From Alcaligenaceae bacterium (GTDB lineage: Bacteria; Pseudomonadota; Gammaproteobacteria; Burkholderiales; Burkholderiaceae_B), in assembly GCA_013416395.1 (NCBI GenBank), contig JACCEP010000003.1, positions 1 to 64,000 on the forward strand: a stretch of 64,000 bases of DNA. Direction: 5' to 3'. The position numbers and the translations under genes are program-made. This document shows positions 1 to 9,343 of this stretch, in pieces (position 1 is the first letter of the stretch; every line of letters begins with the position of its first letter). Below the pieces are notes generated by a model. That model searched no databases and had not been told where the DNA came from. It saw only the letters and a program-made list of their open reading frames with translations.

Positions 1-66
1 CTGATGTTCGGTGATTTGCTTTACCGCTTCGAGTTTGAATTCTTCCGTAAATCGGGCCGTGCTCAT
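1..66 (-). CDS. IS3-family transposase OrfA, N-terminal fragment cut by the window edge
   Basis: Read on the minus strand from an ATG at 66-64, the 22 codons give MSTARFTEEFKLEAVKQITE, the classic N-terminus of the small IS3-family OrfA protein (the start of its helix-turn-helix domain). A good ribosome binding site (GAGGAG) lies just upstream at about 74-79. OrfA and OrfB normally make a fused transposase by frameshifting, but the rest lies outside the window. The element end is at about 127. Confidence in the family is good; whether the element is intact cannot be seen. Confidence 0.8.
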   Translation of the reverse strand, partial: MSTARFTEEFKLEAVKQITEHQ

Positions 67-127
67 AATCATCTCCTCACTGAGTATTATGAGGCTAAAA
101 ACTGTCTAGCAAACCCTGGCCGATTCA
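1..127 (-). mobile_element. Terminal part of an IS3-family insertion sequence
   Basis: Contains the OrfA start, its ribosome binding site and, at about 98-127, a terminal sequence beginning (minus strand) TGAATCGGCCAGGG, which has the TGA... form of IS3-family terminal inverted repeats. Directly to its right, at 128, begins a 70-bp sequence identical to the end of the IS630-like element at 9268-9337. The IS3 element therefore seems to have inserted into, or truncated, another IS630-like copy. The other end is outside the window. Confidence 0.65.
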
Positions 128-206
128 AATACCCCGTTCGAAAGAACATCCCCTATTTTATGTCAGGCCATCTTAAAAATAAATTAAGTAATCAAACACT
201 ACACTA
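128..206. repeat. Solo terminal fragment of an IS630-like element (70-bp repeat copy 1)
   Basis: Positions 128-197 are identical, base for base, to 9268-9337, and both copies are followed 7 bp later by CTAG. In copy 2 this sequence lies between the IS630-like transposase start and the element's outer end, so copy 1 reads as an orphan IS end whose inner part was removed by the IS3 insertion. IS630-family elements insert at TA; a TA lies at 205-206 here and at 9345-9346 in copy 2. Confidence 0.6.
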
Positions 207-432
207 GAGGTTGCTCTTGTTGAGAATTATTTAAGTCTATTTATTGGGAGGCTATTATTTGGCCCGCCGAAAATAGACGTCTTTAATCATAAAGAAAATA
301 GGGTTTCTTAAAAAAAGGGAGATTGCTTGGTTTGCTTGGCAGTATCAACACAATGCTTGCGGTCTTGGCAATCGGCGATTGGCCGAAGAATCAGTAGCCG
401 GCCTCTCTTTTTAGGAGGAGTTTCCTCCAGAC

Positions 433-1707
433 TTACAGCCGCAAATCAGACTCTGCTGGGGGCACGATATATTTCAGGTCGTACAACACATGTTCAGGCT
501 TGCCCAGCTTATGTATAGTAGTAGCACCCATCTCTACGATCTGATGATGCGAAACAGCCAAGATGATGGCGTCGTAGGTTTCCTTCTTTGGTTGAGCAGT
601 GAGCGCAATGCCGCATTCACGCTGTGCCTCTTCTGCGTCGACCCACGGGTCATACACGTCAACGTTGATGCTGTATTCACCCAGCTCCTTTACAATGTCC
701 ACGACACGGGTATTGCGAAGGTCAGGGCAGTTTTCCTTGAAGGTTAGCCCCATCACCAGCACACGTGAACCCTGTACTGGGATACAACGCATTGTCATGG
801 CTTTCACCAACTGCGAAACTACATAGCCGCCCATGGAATCATTAAGCCTACGCCCAGCCAGGATGATTTCTGGATGGTAGCCAATAGACTGGGCTTTGTG
901 TGTCAAGTAGTAGGGGTCCACACCAATGCAGTGCCCACCCACCAGGCCAGGACGAAATGGCAAAAAGTTCCACTTGGTGCCTGCCGCCTCGAGAACGGCC
1001 TGGGTGTCTATGCCCATTTTGTTAAAAATGAGTGCTAACTCATTAATCAGCGCAATGTTCACATCACGCTGCGTGTTCTCAATGACCTTGGCTGCTTCGG
1101 CTACACGGATAGAGGGCGCTTTGTGTGTGCCAGCAACGATAATTTCGCTGTATAGATCATTCACCAGATCGGCAATCTCGGGCGTTGAGCCGGAGGTTAC
1201 TTTCATAATGGTGGAAACGCGGTGTTCTTTGTCACCTGGATTGATACGCTCAGGGCTGTAACCCGCAAAGAAGTCTTCGTTAAAGCACAGGCCTGATACG
1301 CGCTCAAGCACAGGCACGCAATCTTCTTCAGTTGCCCCCGGATAGACGGTGGATTCGTAGATAACAATATCCCCATGCTTAAGAAACTTGCCAATGGTCT
1401 CGCTAGCGCGAATCAACGGCGTAAGGTCTGGCTGCTTGTAGTCGTCAATGGGCGTGGGTACAGTAACAATAAAAACATTGGCCTTGGCCAGCTCTGCCGG
1501 GTCGCTACTGAAGCTCAACTGGGCGGCCTCTGCAAGCTCTTCAGTGCTTAACTCCAGCGTGCTGTCTGCGCCGCTTTTTAACTGTTCAATACGGAGTGTA
1601 TTAATATCAAAGCCCAGTACAGGACGTTTCTTTGAAAACTCAGCAGCCAGCGGTAGGCCGACATAGCCCAGGCCGACCACGCATAGTTTGACGTCTTGGA
1701 TCTGCAA
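433..1707 (-). CDS. UDP-N-acetylhexosamine 6-dehydrogenase (TviB/WbpO family)
   Basis: A 424-aa nucleotide-sugar dehydrogenase that should oxidise a UDP-HexNAc at C6 to the uronic acid using two NAD+. The N-terminal Rossmann motif GLGYVGLP is at residues 12-19, VPTPID at about 83-88, the active-site Cys in [11 protein letters not shown] at 260, and the C-terminal UDP-binding domain is complete. The 'nucleotide sugar dehydrogenase' family call is firm; the HexNAc preference is inferred from TviB/WbpO-like length and motifs. The start is a TTG at 1707-1705 with AGGAG 7 nt upstream. It is the last gene of the polysaccharide locus in the window. Its uronic acid product would be a natural substrate for the amidotransferase encoded at 15658. 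Confidence 0.9.
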   Translation of the reverse strand: MQIQDVKLCVVGLGYVGLPLAAEFSKKRPVLGFDINTLRIEQLKSGADSTLELSTEELAEAAQLSFSSDPAELAKANVFIVTVPTPIDDYKQPDLTPLIRASETIGKFLKHGDIVIYESTVYPGATEEDCVPVLERVSGLCFNEDFFAGYSPERINPGDKEHRVSTIMKVTSGSTPEIADLVNDLYSEIIVAGTHKAPSIRVAEAAKVIENTQRDVNIALINELALIFNKMGIDTQAVLEAAGTKWNFLPFRPGLVGGHCIGVDPYYLTHKAQSIGYHPEIILAGRRLNDSMGGYVVSQLVKAMTMRCIPVQGSRVLVMGLTFKENCPDLRNTRVVDIVKELGEYSINVDVYDPWVDAEEAQRECGIALTAQPKKETYDAIILAVSHHQIVEMGATTIHKLGKPEHVLYDLKYIVPPAESDLRL

Positions 1708-1816
1708 GTAATTCTCCTGCTTTGGAATTGTGTGGGGGGTCTACGAGATGGACGCACGGGTGCGTATATTGCTAGGTCTCTTAGCGAAGCCCGCCGTATC
1801 TTACGGCGCTACTGAT

Positions 1817-4030
1817 TTAAGGGGTATTGGGTGTCAGATCAAAAGCTGGATCGCGAGCGGTGCTGCGTTCGCCCTGTGAAGATTTATTTGATTGGGTTTC
1901 GTGGAGCAAGTCCGACTGCATGTTGAGGATGTCGTTGCTCACTGCCCCATTCTCGCGTTGTTCCACACCATAGGCCTGTGCGTCATGTTTTGAAGCCTGA
2001 GCCGTGCGGGAGGCATCCACGATTTTTTGCTTGTAGATGGAATCCTCGATGTGCTCTCCACCCTTATAGCCATCGACCAGTATTAAAAACAAGTGACGTA
2101 TGCGCGGATAGTCTTCGGCTTTAATGGCGGCTTGTAGCTGCGTTAGTGCTGCGACGAGGTCATCCCAGTCAAAGCGCTTTTCGTTGGCGCGCATAATCAT
2201 TTGATGCGCTGTGGGGGTTACGTTGTCACCGATAAGTAGCTCTTCATAGAGCTTTTCGCCTGGGCGCAAGCCGGTGAACTCGACTTCAATATCACCATCG
2301 ATATTTCTGGCGGAACGAACGCTGAGCCCCGACAGTTGTATCATTTTTTCAGCCAGCTGGGCGATCTTGACGGGCTCACCCATGTCCAGCACGAATACAT
2401 CGCCACCTTCGCCCATAGAGCCCGCCTGAATAACCAGTTGTGCAGCTTCGGGTATGGTCATGAAGTAGCGGGTAATCTCGGGGTGGGTGACGGTTACTGG
2501 CCCGCCGCTGCGAATCTGTTTACGAAACAGTGGTATGACCGAACCTGATGACCCCAGCACATTACCGAAACGCACCATGGTGAAGCGGGTGCGGTTTTCT
2601 GTTGGAGCGTCGAAGCCATACAGCGTAGGGGCTGCCTCTTGTGCCAAACCTTGCAGCACAAGTTCAGCCATACGCTTTGTGCCGCCCATAATATTAGTAG
2701 GGCGCACGGCCTTGTCAGTTGAGATAAGCACAAAGTTGGCCACGCCTGCGCGTATGGCTGCTTGTACCGCGTACAGTGTGCCGAAGGTGTTGTTGATAAT
2801 ACCTTCGGCAATATTGCTTTCAACCATGGGCACATGCTTGTAAGCAGCAGCATGGTAAATCGTGTCTACCTTCCACGCGTTCATTACATCAAGCATGCGT
2901 GTTTGATTACGCACAGAGCCCAGTACGGGGATTACGCTTGCGGCCAGGCCATTGTCGCGTGCGTAAGACTCAAGCTCTTGATGGATAGCGTACAGACCAA
3001 ACTCAGAGTGTTCATATAAAATCAATGTGCGTGGACTAATGCGCAAAATTTGACGGCAAAGCTCTGAACCAATTGAACCACCAGCGCCCGTCACCAATAC
3101 TGTCTGCTGGTTAATACAGCGAGCGAGCAAGTCGTCATGAGGAGGAACAGGGTCGCGACCAAGCAGGTCTTCAACCTCGACTTCGCGCAAGTACTCTACC
3201 TTGACACGTCCACTCGCCAAATCGCTTAGGCCAGGTACAGTGCGTACGGGTACAGAGTAGGGCGCCAGCATTTCCACGATTTCACGGCGACGCGCCCGGG
3301 TGGCGCGTGGTATGGCCAGCAGAATCTCTTGAGCGCCTGTATCCTCAATGACTGCTTGGAGATTGTCAGGTGCATAAATCTGCAAGCCTGCCATCAGACG
3401 GTCTGTCAGTTGAGGATTGTCATCCAGAAAGGCGACAGGCAGTCTTTCGGTATTGTGGCGTAAGGCTTGCAGCAACTGGCTACCTGCCTCGCCAGCGCCA
3501 TAGATCAGTACGCGCTGACGCTGGTCATGCCGTTTGCCCGGCCCATGAGGCATCAGGGGAAGATGCCGCGAACCGAACTGCAACTTGTTAAAATAACGCC
3601 GTATTACCAACCGCAAGCCACCAACAAACAGCAAGCATAATAGCCAATAGATAATGAGCAACGAGCGCGGAACAACGGCTTGTTCTGATCCGTATATGTA
3701 CACGACTGCGGCCAACGCTACTGCAGAAAGCGTGACGACTCTGCCGATAGTCGTCAGCGCCTGCGCCCCGATGTAGCGCAGCACAGCCCTATACATGCCA
3801 AAACGAATAAACAGCGGCAACGAAACAAGCGGCGCAGCAATAAACAGCCAGGCATGCCCACTAAATGGCTGCGCCGCAGTCAGGCTGTCTAGCCGGATAG
3901 CAAAGGCCAGCCACAAAGCCAGCCATATCAGCATTGTGTCGGCTACAAGTTGAAGAAGTCTCTTTTGGCTGCGCGGCAACGCTAATAGCCGCTCGCGCAC
4001 CGTAGACGGTGGTTTATCTAATAGATGCAT
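1817..4030 (-). CDS. CapD/WbpM/FlaA1-like membrane-bound nucleotide-sugar 4,6-dehydratase/epimerase
   Basis: A 737-aa protein with four N-terminal membrane helices (about residues 27-140), a first NAD-binding region at 173-182 (VLIYGAGEAG) and a second, catalytic SDR domain with TGAGGSIGSE at 314-323. The catalytic stretch STDKAVRPTNIMGGTKR at about 437-453 has Met in place of the usual Tyr, as in the WbpM group of UDP-GlcNAc 4,6-dehydratases. It should make a UDP-4-keto-6-deoxy-HexNAc, the normal substrate of the DegT aminotransferase encoded directly upstream. The ATG at 4030 has GGAGG 5-7 nt before it, and the start overlaps the aminotransferase stop by 17 bp, so the two are translationally linked. 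Confidence 0.93.
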   Translation of the reverse strand: MHLLDKPPSTVRERLLALPRSQKRLLQLVADTMLIWLALWLAFAIRLDSLTAAQPFSGHAWLFIAAPLVSLPLFIRFGMYRAVLRYIGAQALTTIGRVVTLSAVALAAVVYIYGSEQAVVPRSLLIIYWLLCLLFVGGLRLVIRRYFNKLQFGSRHLPLMPHGPGKRHDQRQRVLIYGAGEAGSQLLQALRHNTERLPVAFLDDNPQLTDRLMAGLQIYAPDNLQAVIEDTGAQEILLAIPRATRARRREIVEMLAPYSVPVRTVPGLSDLASGRVKVEYLREVEVEDLLGRDPVPPHDDLLARCINQQTVLVTGAGGSIGSELCRQILRISPRTLILYEHSEFGLYAIHQELESYARDNGLAASVIPVLGSVRNQTRMLDVMNAWKVDTIYHAAAYKHVPMVESNIAEGIINNTFGTLYAVQAAIRAGVANFVLISTDKAVRPTNIMGGTKRMAELVLQGLAQEAAPTLYGFDAPTENRTRFTMVRFGNVLGSSGSVIPLFRKQIRSGGPVTVTHPEITRYFMTIPEAAQLVIQAGSMGEGGDVFVLDMGEPVKIAQLAEKMIQLSGLSVRSARNIDGDIEVEFTGLRPGEKLYEELLIGDNVTPTAHQMIMRANEKRFDWDDLVAALTQLQAAIKAEDYPRIRHLFLILVDGYKGGEHIEDSIYKQKIVDASRTAQASKHDAQAYGVEQRENGAVSNDILNMQSDLLHETQSNKSSQGERSTARDPAFDLTPNTP

Positions 4031-5216
4031 TTACCACCTCCATCTGAACAGCCAATTGCATGACCTCGTCCAGAACGGAGCATGTCCGGGAGATTTCGGC
4101 ATCGGTCAGGGTAGGGTGAACGAGAAACATAAGGGATGTGTCGCCTAGCTCGCGTGCAACCGGCAGTCGTGTTGTAGGACGCCAGCCCGTGTTATCGAAC
4201 GCCTTTTCAAGATAGACCTCAGAGCAAGAGCCTTGAAAGCAGGGTACGCCCCGGGCGACGATTTCGCTGACAATGCGATCGCGGTCCCAACCTTCAGCAA
4301 GAGCGGTAGGTTCTACGAATACATAGCATTTATAAGCAGCATGCTCACTGCTATCGGGCAATTCTGGTACACGCAAGCCAGGAAGTTTGCGCGCTGTTTG
4401 CCATATGGCCTCAGCGTAAGCCAGACGCTTTGTGTGCCACTCATCCATACGCTTGAGCTGTATGCGGCCTATTACGGCTTGCATTTCCAACATACGCCAA
4501 TTGGTGCCAAAGCTTTCATGCAGCCAGCGGAAGCCTGGAGCATGCTCACGCTCATACACGGCTTCCCAGCTTTTACCGTGATCCTTATAGGCCCACATCT
4601 TTTTCCAAAGATCGGAATTACTGGTGGTGACCATGCCGCCTTCGCCACCAGTCGTCATGACCTTGTCCTGGCAGAATGACCACGCACCAATATGGCCTAT
4701 GGAGCCCACAGATTTGCCTTTGTAGCGAGCACCATGTGCCTGGGCGCAATCTTCAATGACAAACAGATCATGTTCTTGCGCCAACGCCATAATGGGATCC
4801 ATGTCACAAGGCCAGCCGGCCAGGTGTACGCAGATCACAGCTTTGGTGCGGGGCGTAAGCACAGCGCGTATAGTGTCGGCGGTAATGTTCTGGGAATCAG
4901 CATCCACCTCAGCAAACACAGGCACCGCGCCAGCGTTGACCACGCAGGAAACGGATGCAAGAAAAGTGCGTGGCGTAACAACAACCTCATCGCCCGGCCC
5001 TACGCCTAGCGCCTTGAGCGCAACATCCAGCGCCAGCGTACCGTTAGCCACCGCCACGGCGTGCGCACTATCAGCCCAGGCAGCAAACTCTGTCTCGAAC
5101 TGTCGGCACTCCTGGCCTGTCCAGTAGTTAACCTTGTTGGAGAGTAAAACGTCGCGTACGGCGTTGGCCTCTTCTTCAGTGAAGGAGGGCCAAGCGGGGA
5201 AAGGGGGGGTCAGCAT
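4014..5216 (-). CDS. DegT/DnrJ/EryC1-family PLP aminotransferase of sugar biosynthesis
   Basis: A 400-aa sugar aminotransferase. The PLP-binding lysine is K185 in SFCQDKVMTTGGEGGM, the Asp that contacts the pyridine nitrogen is in VIEDCAQAHG at about 156, and the N-terminal substrate loop NYWTG is present. The expected reaction is transfer of an amino group to a nucleotide-linked keto-sugar, made here by the dehydratase immediately downstream. It overlaps its neighbours on both sides (7 bp with the HAD gene, 17 bp with the dehydratase), which indicates one operon. The length is normal for the family. Confidence 0.92.
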   Translation of the reverse strand: MLTPPFPAWPSFTEEEANAVRDVLLSNKVNYWTGQECRQFETEFAAWADSAHAVAVANGTLALDVALKALGVGPGDEVVVTPRTFLASVSCVVNAGAVPVFAEVDADSQNITADTIRAVLTPRTKAVICVHLAGWPCDMDPIMALAQEHDLFVIEDCAQAHGARYKGKSVGSIGHIGAWSFCQDKVMTTGGEGGMVTTSNSDLWKKMWAYKDHGKSWEAVYEREHAPGFRWLHESFGTNWRMLEMQAVIGRIQLKRMDEWHTKRLAYAEAIWQTARKLPGLRVPELPDSSEHAAYKCYVFVEPTALAEGWDRDRIVSEIVARGVPCFQGSCSEVYLEKAFDNTGWRPTTRLPVARELGDTSLMFLVHPTLTDAEISRTCSVLDEVMQLAVQMEVVNASIR

Positions 5217-5872
5217 ATTAACTCACCAAGCTCTGAAATAGAATCCAGCCACATCGCTGGAAGATAGTCGGTCGCCAGAGATGTGGTGTCCTGTGAATGC
5301 ACGTTACGTGAATCTCCGCGCAAGCCTACAGTGAGCCACCCGAGACGGTTCGGTGCTACAAAATCTTTTTTCGGATTATCTGCGATATATAGAAACTGTT
5401 CCGCTCGGTGTCTCTTTTGAATTTCGATAAAGCGTCTAGGATCTGGTTTCTCCGATGCCCATTCTTCAGATATATAGGAAGTGCAAGTATTAAGACCTAG
5501 TGCTGCCAGCTTCAGTCGTTGCGAAATTGATCGGCCATCGGTGAGAATAGCAAACCCAACCTTCATCTTTTCGAGTAAATCAATTGTGTGGCGGGTTTCT
5601 TTGGAAAGACATATCTTTGGCGTGTGTAATCTGTATGCCCATACGAATGCAGATTTGCTGGCTTCGCATAGGCCTAATCGGTTACAAAGAGTAGCCCAGA
5701 TATCTGAGTTTCCTGACTGCTTCCAAGCTATCAAATCCGATTTCAAATCCAGACCATGTGTCATCAAAACGAGAAGCGCAACAGCATTCAAACCAGACGT
5801 ATGGTAATCATCTTCTTTATATAGAGTATCGTCGAGATCAAAAACGATGAAAGTTTGTTCGTCAATCTTCAT
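5210..5872 (-). CDS. HAD-superfamily hydrolase, probable sugar or amino-sugar phosphatase
   Basis: A roughly 220-aa HAD hydrolase (subfamily I cap). Motif I is FDLDDTLY near residues 11-18 with the nucleophile and acid Asp pair, motif II is ILTDG, the motif III Lys is in SEKPDPRRF, and motif IV is YIADNPKKDF. I place the start at the second ATG of an ATGATGAAG pair (5872). An upstream in-frame ATG at 5893 would add seven residues before the conserved core. Either start overlaps the end of the ATP-grasp gene. HAD/ATP-grasp pairs are common in O-antigen loci; the substrate is not predictable. Confidence 0.82.
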   Translation of the reverse strand: MKIDEQTFIVFDLDDTLYKEDDYHTSGLNAVALLVLMTHGLDLKSDLIAWKQSGNSDIWATLCNRLGLCEASKSAFVWAYRLHTPKICLSKETRHTIDLLEKMKVGFAILTDGRSISQRLKLAALGLNTCTSYISEEWASEKPDPRRFIEIQKRHRAEQFLYIADNPKKDFVAPNRLGWLTVGLRGDSRNVHSQDTTSLATDYLPAMWLDSISELGELIC

Positions 5873-6836
5873 CATGAACAAGTATCTTTGCATCGTATCG
5901 AAGCATCATGAGATTGCTTTCCCAATCTTCATAAAAGGGCAATTCTTCATGTAAGAAATATTCCCTTATGAGCCAGTCTGGATAGTCGGCGCCGGCCGCA
6001 AGAGCCAACGGATATCCTCCGCCAAATCTTGGATTGATCTCTAACGCCTTTATAGATTGAATGTCTGCATTAAGGAAAACCTGGGCGGTGATACACCCTC
6101 GAGCTCCTTCTAAGTACTTTAACTTATCAAGCAAGTACTCATACACAAAACCCTTCCTAGTTATCCCCTTGCTAACCTCTCCGGCACGAACTTCAATGCG
6201 TTCACGCGGAACTGCGCACCTCAGTTTGCCGTTCTTATCGTAATAAGCGTCTATTGTCACTTCCTTATAAGTGTTATCTATCAATTCCATGAACATATTT
6301 CGCTCATCCATAAGAATAGATTCAGTGAGCATATCTGAGGTTAATAACGCCAGTGCTCCGATGCTGCGACTGCCATCGTACGGCTTGCAGAAACATGGAA
6401 ATTCCAAGCTATTGCGATCGTAAACACGTGGCTGATCTATTTCCAAAGTCTCAAAGAGGGCATTTGTACGTCTTTTGTCCCGGCAAGCCGAAATTAGCTT
6501 CTGATCGGATATTACTAAATTAACCTGTAAGCGTTCGAAATCAGCCAACGCTTTTGAAAGAATCATCAATTCTGTGTCGATTGTAGGAATAACTAAGCCT
6601 ATATCATTTTGATCACACACATCTAATAAGAAAGGAATATAGTTAGAGTCTGTAACCCTGGGAGCTAAGTAGCCTCTATGAGATGTTACGCAAGCTGCCG
6701 AAAGCTCTGGGTGCATATCTGTTGCAAAAACTTTGTTCTGTGGAAAATGTCGAGCCAGTGCGTTCTGGAATCCAACTACAAGCTCGACGCGACGTCCGGC
6801 AGAAAGAATAAGAATATTACGCTTAAGTTTTTTCAT
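5862..6836 (-). CDS. ATP-grasp carboxylate-amine ligase of a polysaccharide locus
   Basis: A 324-aa carbamoyl-phosphate-synthase-like ATP-grasp protein. It has an N-terminal nucleotide fold (ILILSAGRRVELV at about 8-20), a central ATP-binding lobe with CFCKPYDGSRSIG, and the Mg/ATP loop EINPRFGGGYPLALAAG near the C-terminus. Such proteins join a carboxylate to an amine through an acyl-phosphate. In surface-polysaccharide loci they are thought to attach amino acids or other acids to amino sugars. The start at 6836 has no strong ribosome binding site, and the end overlaps the HAD gene by about 11 bp. The exact substrates are unknown. Confidence 0.85.
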   Translation of the reverse strand: MKKLKRNILILSAGRRVELVVGFQNALARHFPQNKVFATDMHPELSAACVTSHRGYLAPRVTDSNYIPFLLDVCDQNDIGLVIPTIDTELMILSKALADFERLQVNLVISDQKLISACRDKRRTNALFETLEIDQPRVYDRNSLEFPCFCKPYDGSRSIGALALLTSDMLTESILMDERNMFMELIDNTYKEVTIDAYYDKNGKLRCAVPRERIEVRAGEVSKGITRKGFVYEYLLDKLKYLEGARGCITAQVFLNADIQSIKALEINPRFGGGYPLALAAGADYPDWLIREYFLHEELPFYEDWESNLMMLRYDAKILVHDED

Positions 6837-6847
6837 TTTGGTTATTT

Positions 6848-7183
6848 TCAGGACGACATAGAATGGGCGATATGGTCGATAGATAAGATTTCTTCCCGAA
6901 TAACTATCTTCATAGATGGTATAAGCAGTGTATTCATATCCAAAATAAAAATCTTATTTCCCACGCTAGATATTAAGGTTAAATTTACCAGTACAGCGAA
7001 TGGTGCGTATTCTGGCGAGGATGATTGCTGGTTCCAGTCTATCGTGACCGCTGCGTTGGATTGAACTTCGCCTCGACAGGTTCGCTCATCAGTGTAATGA
7101 TGATAGTTCTCTACAAGTAGACGACGATGGCCGATATAGGCACTAATGTTGACCGGTAGAAAGGTGCTTTTAGAGCGGAGCAT
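6848..7183 (-). CDS. Doubtful small ORF between the GNAT and ATP-grasp genes
   Basis: A 111-codon frame whose stop lies 11 bp before the ATP-grasp start, which is the right place for an operon member. I recognise no domain. The start context has no clear Shine-Dalgarno, and the predicted protein is mixed hydrophobic/polar without a signal peptide. The surrounding stretch from 6837 to 7338 is otherwise empty. It could be a real small protein, the 3' remnant of a longer decayed gene, or chance. Confidence 0.3.
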   Translation of the reverse strand: MLRSKSTFLPVNISAYIGHRRLLVENYHHYTDERTCRGEVQSNAAVTIDWNQQSSSPEYAPFAVLVNLTLISSVGNKIFILDMNTLLIPSMKIVIREEILSIDHIAHSMSS

Positions 7184-7338
7184 ATATTGCAGATGTTAGT
7201 TGAAACGCAATTGGGAGACTGTTGACGCATACGATCTTGTAGGTAGTTAGGTGTCCTTGGAGAATTTATCTCACGCATCTCTTCCGGGCGAAATGCCCTA
7301 CAATTACTTGGGTTGGCGAGTGCTAAACCTTTATTATT

Positions 7339-8142
7339 TTAGAACACATCAGACAGAATCAGTTCGCGCTTTATGGTGGAGTTAGTTAACGATTGATCAA
7401 ACACACGGTATCCAAATTGGTAATTAAACACCGTGATTTTCTCCACGTTATTGGGTCGAATGTGTTGCGGTACAAGAACTCGATAGACTTCGGTCGGATG
7501 GATACTCTTAAGCCCGTTTTGGTCAAGATGAAGGATATTTCGTATTCCGTCATAATGCTTAACTATCAAACCAGGTTCTACTGAAAACTCCGTTTCTGGC
7601 CGTGCAGTTCGCCATGCGGCCTGCGCCTGATTCTGAGTGTCCCATTCGATATCGGCTTTTTCCGTCAAAACATCGATTAAGCCTTGATCAGCGAGTAGTT
7701 TGCTGCCAATTAAGTCGACAATAGGATCTGGCGGTAGCACGGTCCATCCCAAATGTTTTACGAAGCCGGGGGTGGAATTTTCATTAGGAAAACCATATAC
7801 AAGTGAAGCGCCGTCGGCTTGCAGCATCGTATACACGCGATTAGCTAAATCGGTGAAAAGCCCACGCCCACGTCCATCAGGGTGCACCATAGTGGTCATC
7901 GAACGGTAGGCGATGATTTTTTTCCCATTGCAGTTCAAGGTTGTCGGTATGACGGCGTAGTGACCTAACAAGCGCCCACCGTCATAAAAAAGAGAGACGT
8001 ATGCGGGGCCTGACGGGTTCTCTAAATAAAACCAGTTCCAGTCTGCAACATTGAATGGCATATCGAAGCTGGCAGCGAAAAGTGTCTGAATCTCCTGTTT
8101 TCTTTCCTTTAGTTCAGCTAGTGTATTAATATCTATATACAT
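7339..8142 (-). CDS. GNAT-family acetyltransferase of the polysaccharide locus
   Basis: A 267-aa protein with an N-terminal GNAT domain. The acetyl-CoA pyrophosphate loop is at about 83-96 (TTMVHPDGRGRGLF), preceded by the usual beta-strand in RLLGHYAVIP, and the region VYGFPNENSTPGFVKHLGW resembles the C-terminal GNAT signature. About 110 further residues follow with no domain I recognise. The ATG at 8142 has a strong GGGGGAG 7 nt upstream. It would acylate an amino group on a nucleotide sugar or on the glycan. The gene lies just beyond the IS630-like element, so it may have lost its original upstream promoter. Confidence 0.75.
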   Translation of the reverse strand: MYIDINTLAELKERKQEIQTLFAASFDMPFNVADWNWFYLENPSGPAYVSLFYDGGRLLGHYAVIPTTLNCNGKKIIAYRSMTTMVHPDGRGRGLFTDLANRVYTMLQADGASLVYGFPNENSTPGFVKHLGWTVLPPDPIVDLIGSKLLADQGLIDVLTEKADIEWDTQNQAQAAWRTARPETEFSVEPGLIVKHYDGIRNILHLDQNGLKSIHPTEVYRVLVPQHIRPNNVEKITVFNYQFGYRVFDQSLTNSTIKRELILSDVF

Positions 8143-8184
8143 ATTACTCCCCCAATATACTTGTATGGTGTTTGATTAATTCGA

Positions 8185-9236
8185 TTATTGGCTCTCTGCG
8201 GCAGACGCTCTCGCACGTTCGACCTTGGTAAGGATCGATTCAGCAGACTTGACCCAGCGAAACGGCTTTGCACTATGAGTATTATGCGCATCAATAAACT
8301 GACGGATCGCTTCGCGCAGCGCCTGGACACTTAGTGAAAATACCTCGATAAAGGGCGCGACGCTCAAGACTGGCAAACCAGCACTCCACTGCATTGAGCC
8401 ACGAGGCGCTTGTGGGCGTAAAGTGCAGCGTGATGCGCGGATGCTTGGCCTGCCAAGCACAAACCTTAGCGGTCTTATGCGTAGAACTGTTATCCAGAAT
8501 CACATGCAGATCCAGCTCGGCCGGTGTGGTGCGTTCGATCTGACGCAAGAAGTCCAGGAACTCACGGGCCCGATGGCGTTGGGTGATACGACCCATGCCC
8601 TGGCCCGTGAGAATATCAAAGGCGGCATACAAGCTGGCCGTACCGTGGCGTTTGTAGTCATGGGTGCGACGTTCGACCTGACCGGGGCGCAGCGGCAACT
8701 GTGGCTGTGTGCGATCCAACGCCTGAAACTGCGTCTTCTCATCGACCGAGAGCACCATGGCGTTCTCGGGCGGATTCATATACAGCCCCACCACGTCGAT
8801 CACTTTCTCAGCGAACTGCGGGTCGTTGCTGATCTTGAAGTTCTGCAGCCGGTGAGGCTTCAGATCAGCGCCTTGCCAGACCTGCCGGACCTGATGGACC
8901 GTGGTGCCGGAGTATTTTGCCATAAGCCGCAGGCTCCAGTGCGTGGCCTCTGTCGGAATCTTTTGCGTAGTCAGCATGAGGATCTCTTGCACCTTCTTTT
9001 GCGTGAGCTTGCGCGGCTGGCCTGGGCGCATCACGCAGACCAGTCAAACCTTGTTCTTGGTATCGCGTGCGCCATTTGAAAACCACAGGAGCCGAAAGAC
9101 CCAGGCGCTCGCTAATCTTGGCCGGCGGTACCGTCGCGTCCAGATCCAGCAGAATCCTGGCCCGCTGCGCCAAGCGTTGATCCAGGGTGCTCTTACGCAA
9201 CCATGCCTGCAACTGCGTACGGTCCGACTTGGGCAA
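8185..9236 (-). pseudogene. IS630-family transposase, broken by two frameshifts
   Basis: Three overlapping reading frames give consecutive parts of one IS630 transposase: 9236 to about 9010 (helix-turn-helix part, RLGLSAPVVFKWRTRYQEQG), then about 9030 to 8345 (DDE part with LSVDEKTQFQALDRTQP, LHVILDNSSTHK and SASWLNAVECWF), then about 8345 to 8185 (C-terminal ALREAIRQFIDAHN). The first shift follows GLTGLRDAPRP, where a few bases seem to be missing. The second is explained by one extra A at about 8334 (minus strand ACTAAGTG instead of ACTAGTG). Both shifts interrupt well-conserved sequence, so this is decay rather than programmed frameshifting. Confidence 0.85.
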
Positions 9237-9267
9237 TGTGAATACGGCGGCAACTTTACTAATGGCG

Positions 9268-9337
9268 AATACCCCGTTCGAAAGAACATCCCCTATTTTA
9301 TGTCAGGCCATCTTAAAAATAAATTAAGTAATCAAAC
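9268..9337. repeat. 70-bp direct repeat copy 2 (right end of the IS630-like element)
   Basis: Identical to 128-197. It lies between the transposase start (9236) and the end of the phosphoglycosyl transferase gene, so it is best read as the terminal untranslated part of the IS630-like element. It contains a TTCGAA palindrome and an AT-rich outer part. Confidence 0.9.
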
Positions 9338-9343
9338 GTCTCA

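Noticed and set aside
128-197. 70-bp repeat considered as a phage or integron attachment site, or a flanking duplication of a composite transposon
   Set aside because: No integrase or tRNA is nearby, and the repeat maps to the terminal part of the IS630-like element, which explains it better.
8423-9079. 218-codon plus-strand frame inside the IS630-like element
   Set aside because: It is the exact antisense of the transposase, which itself has recognisable catalytic segments.
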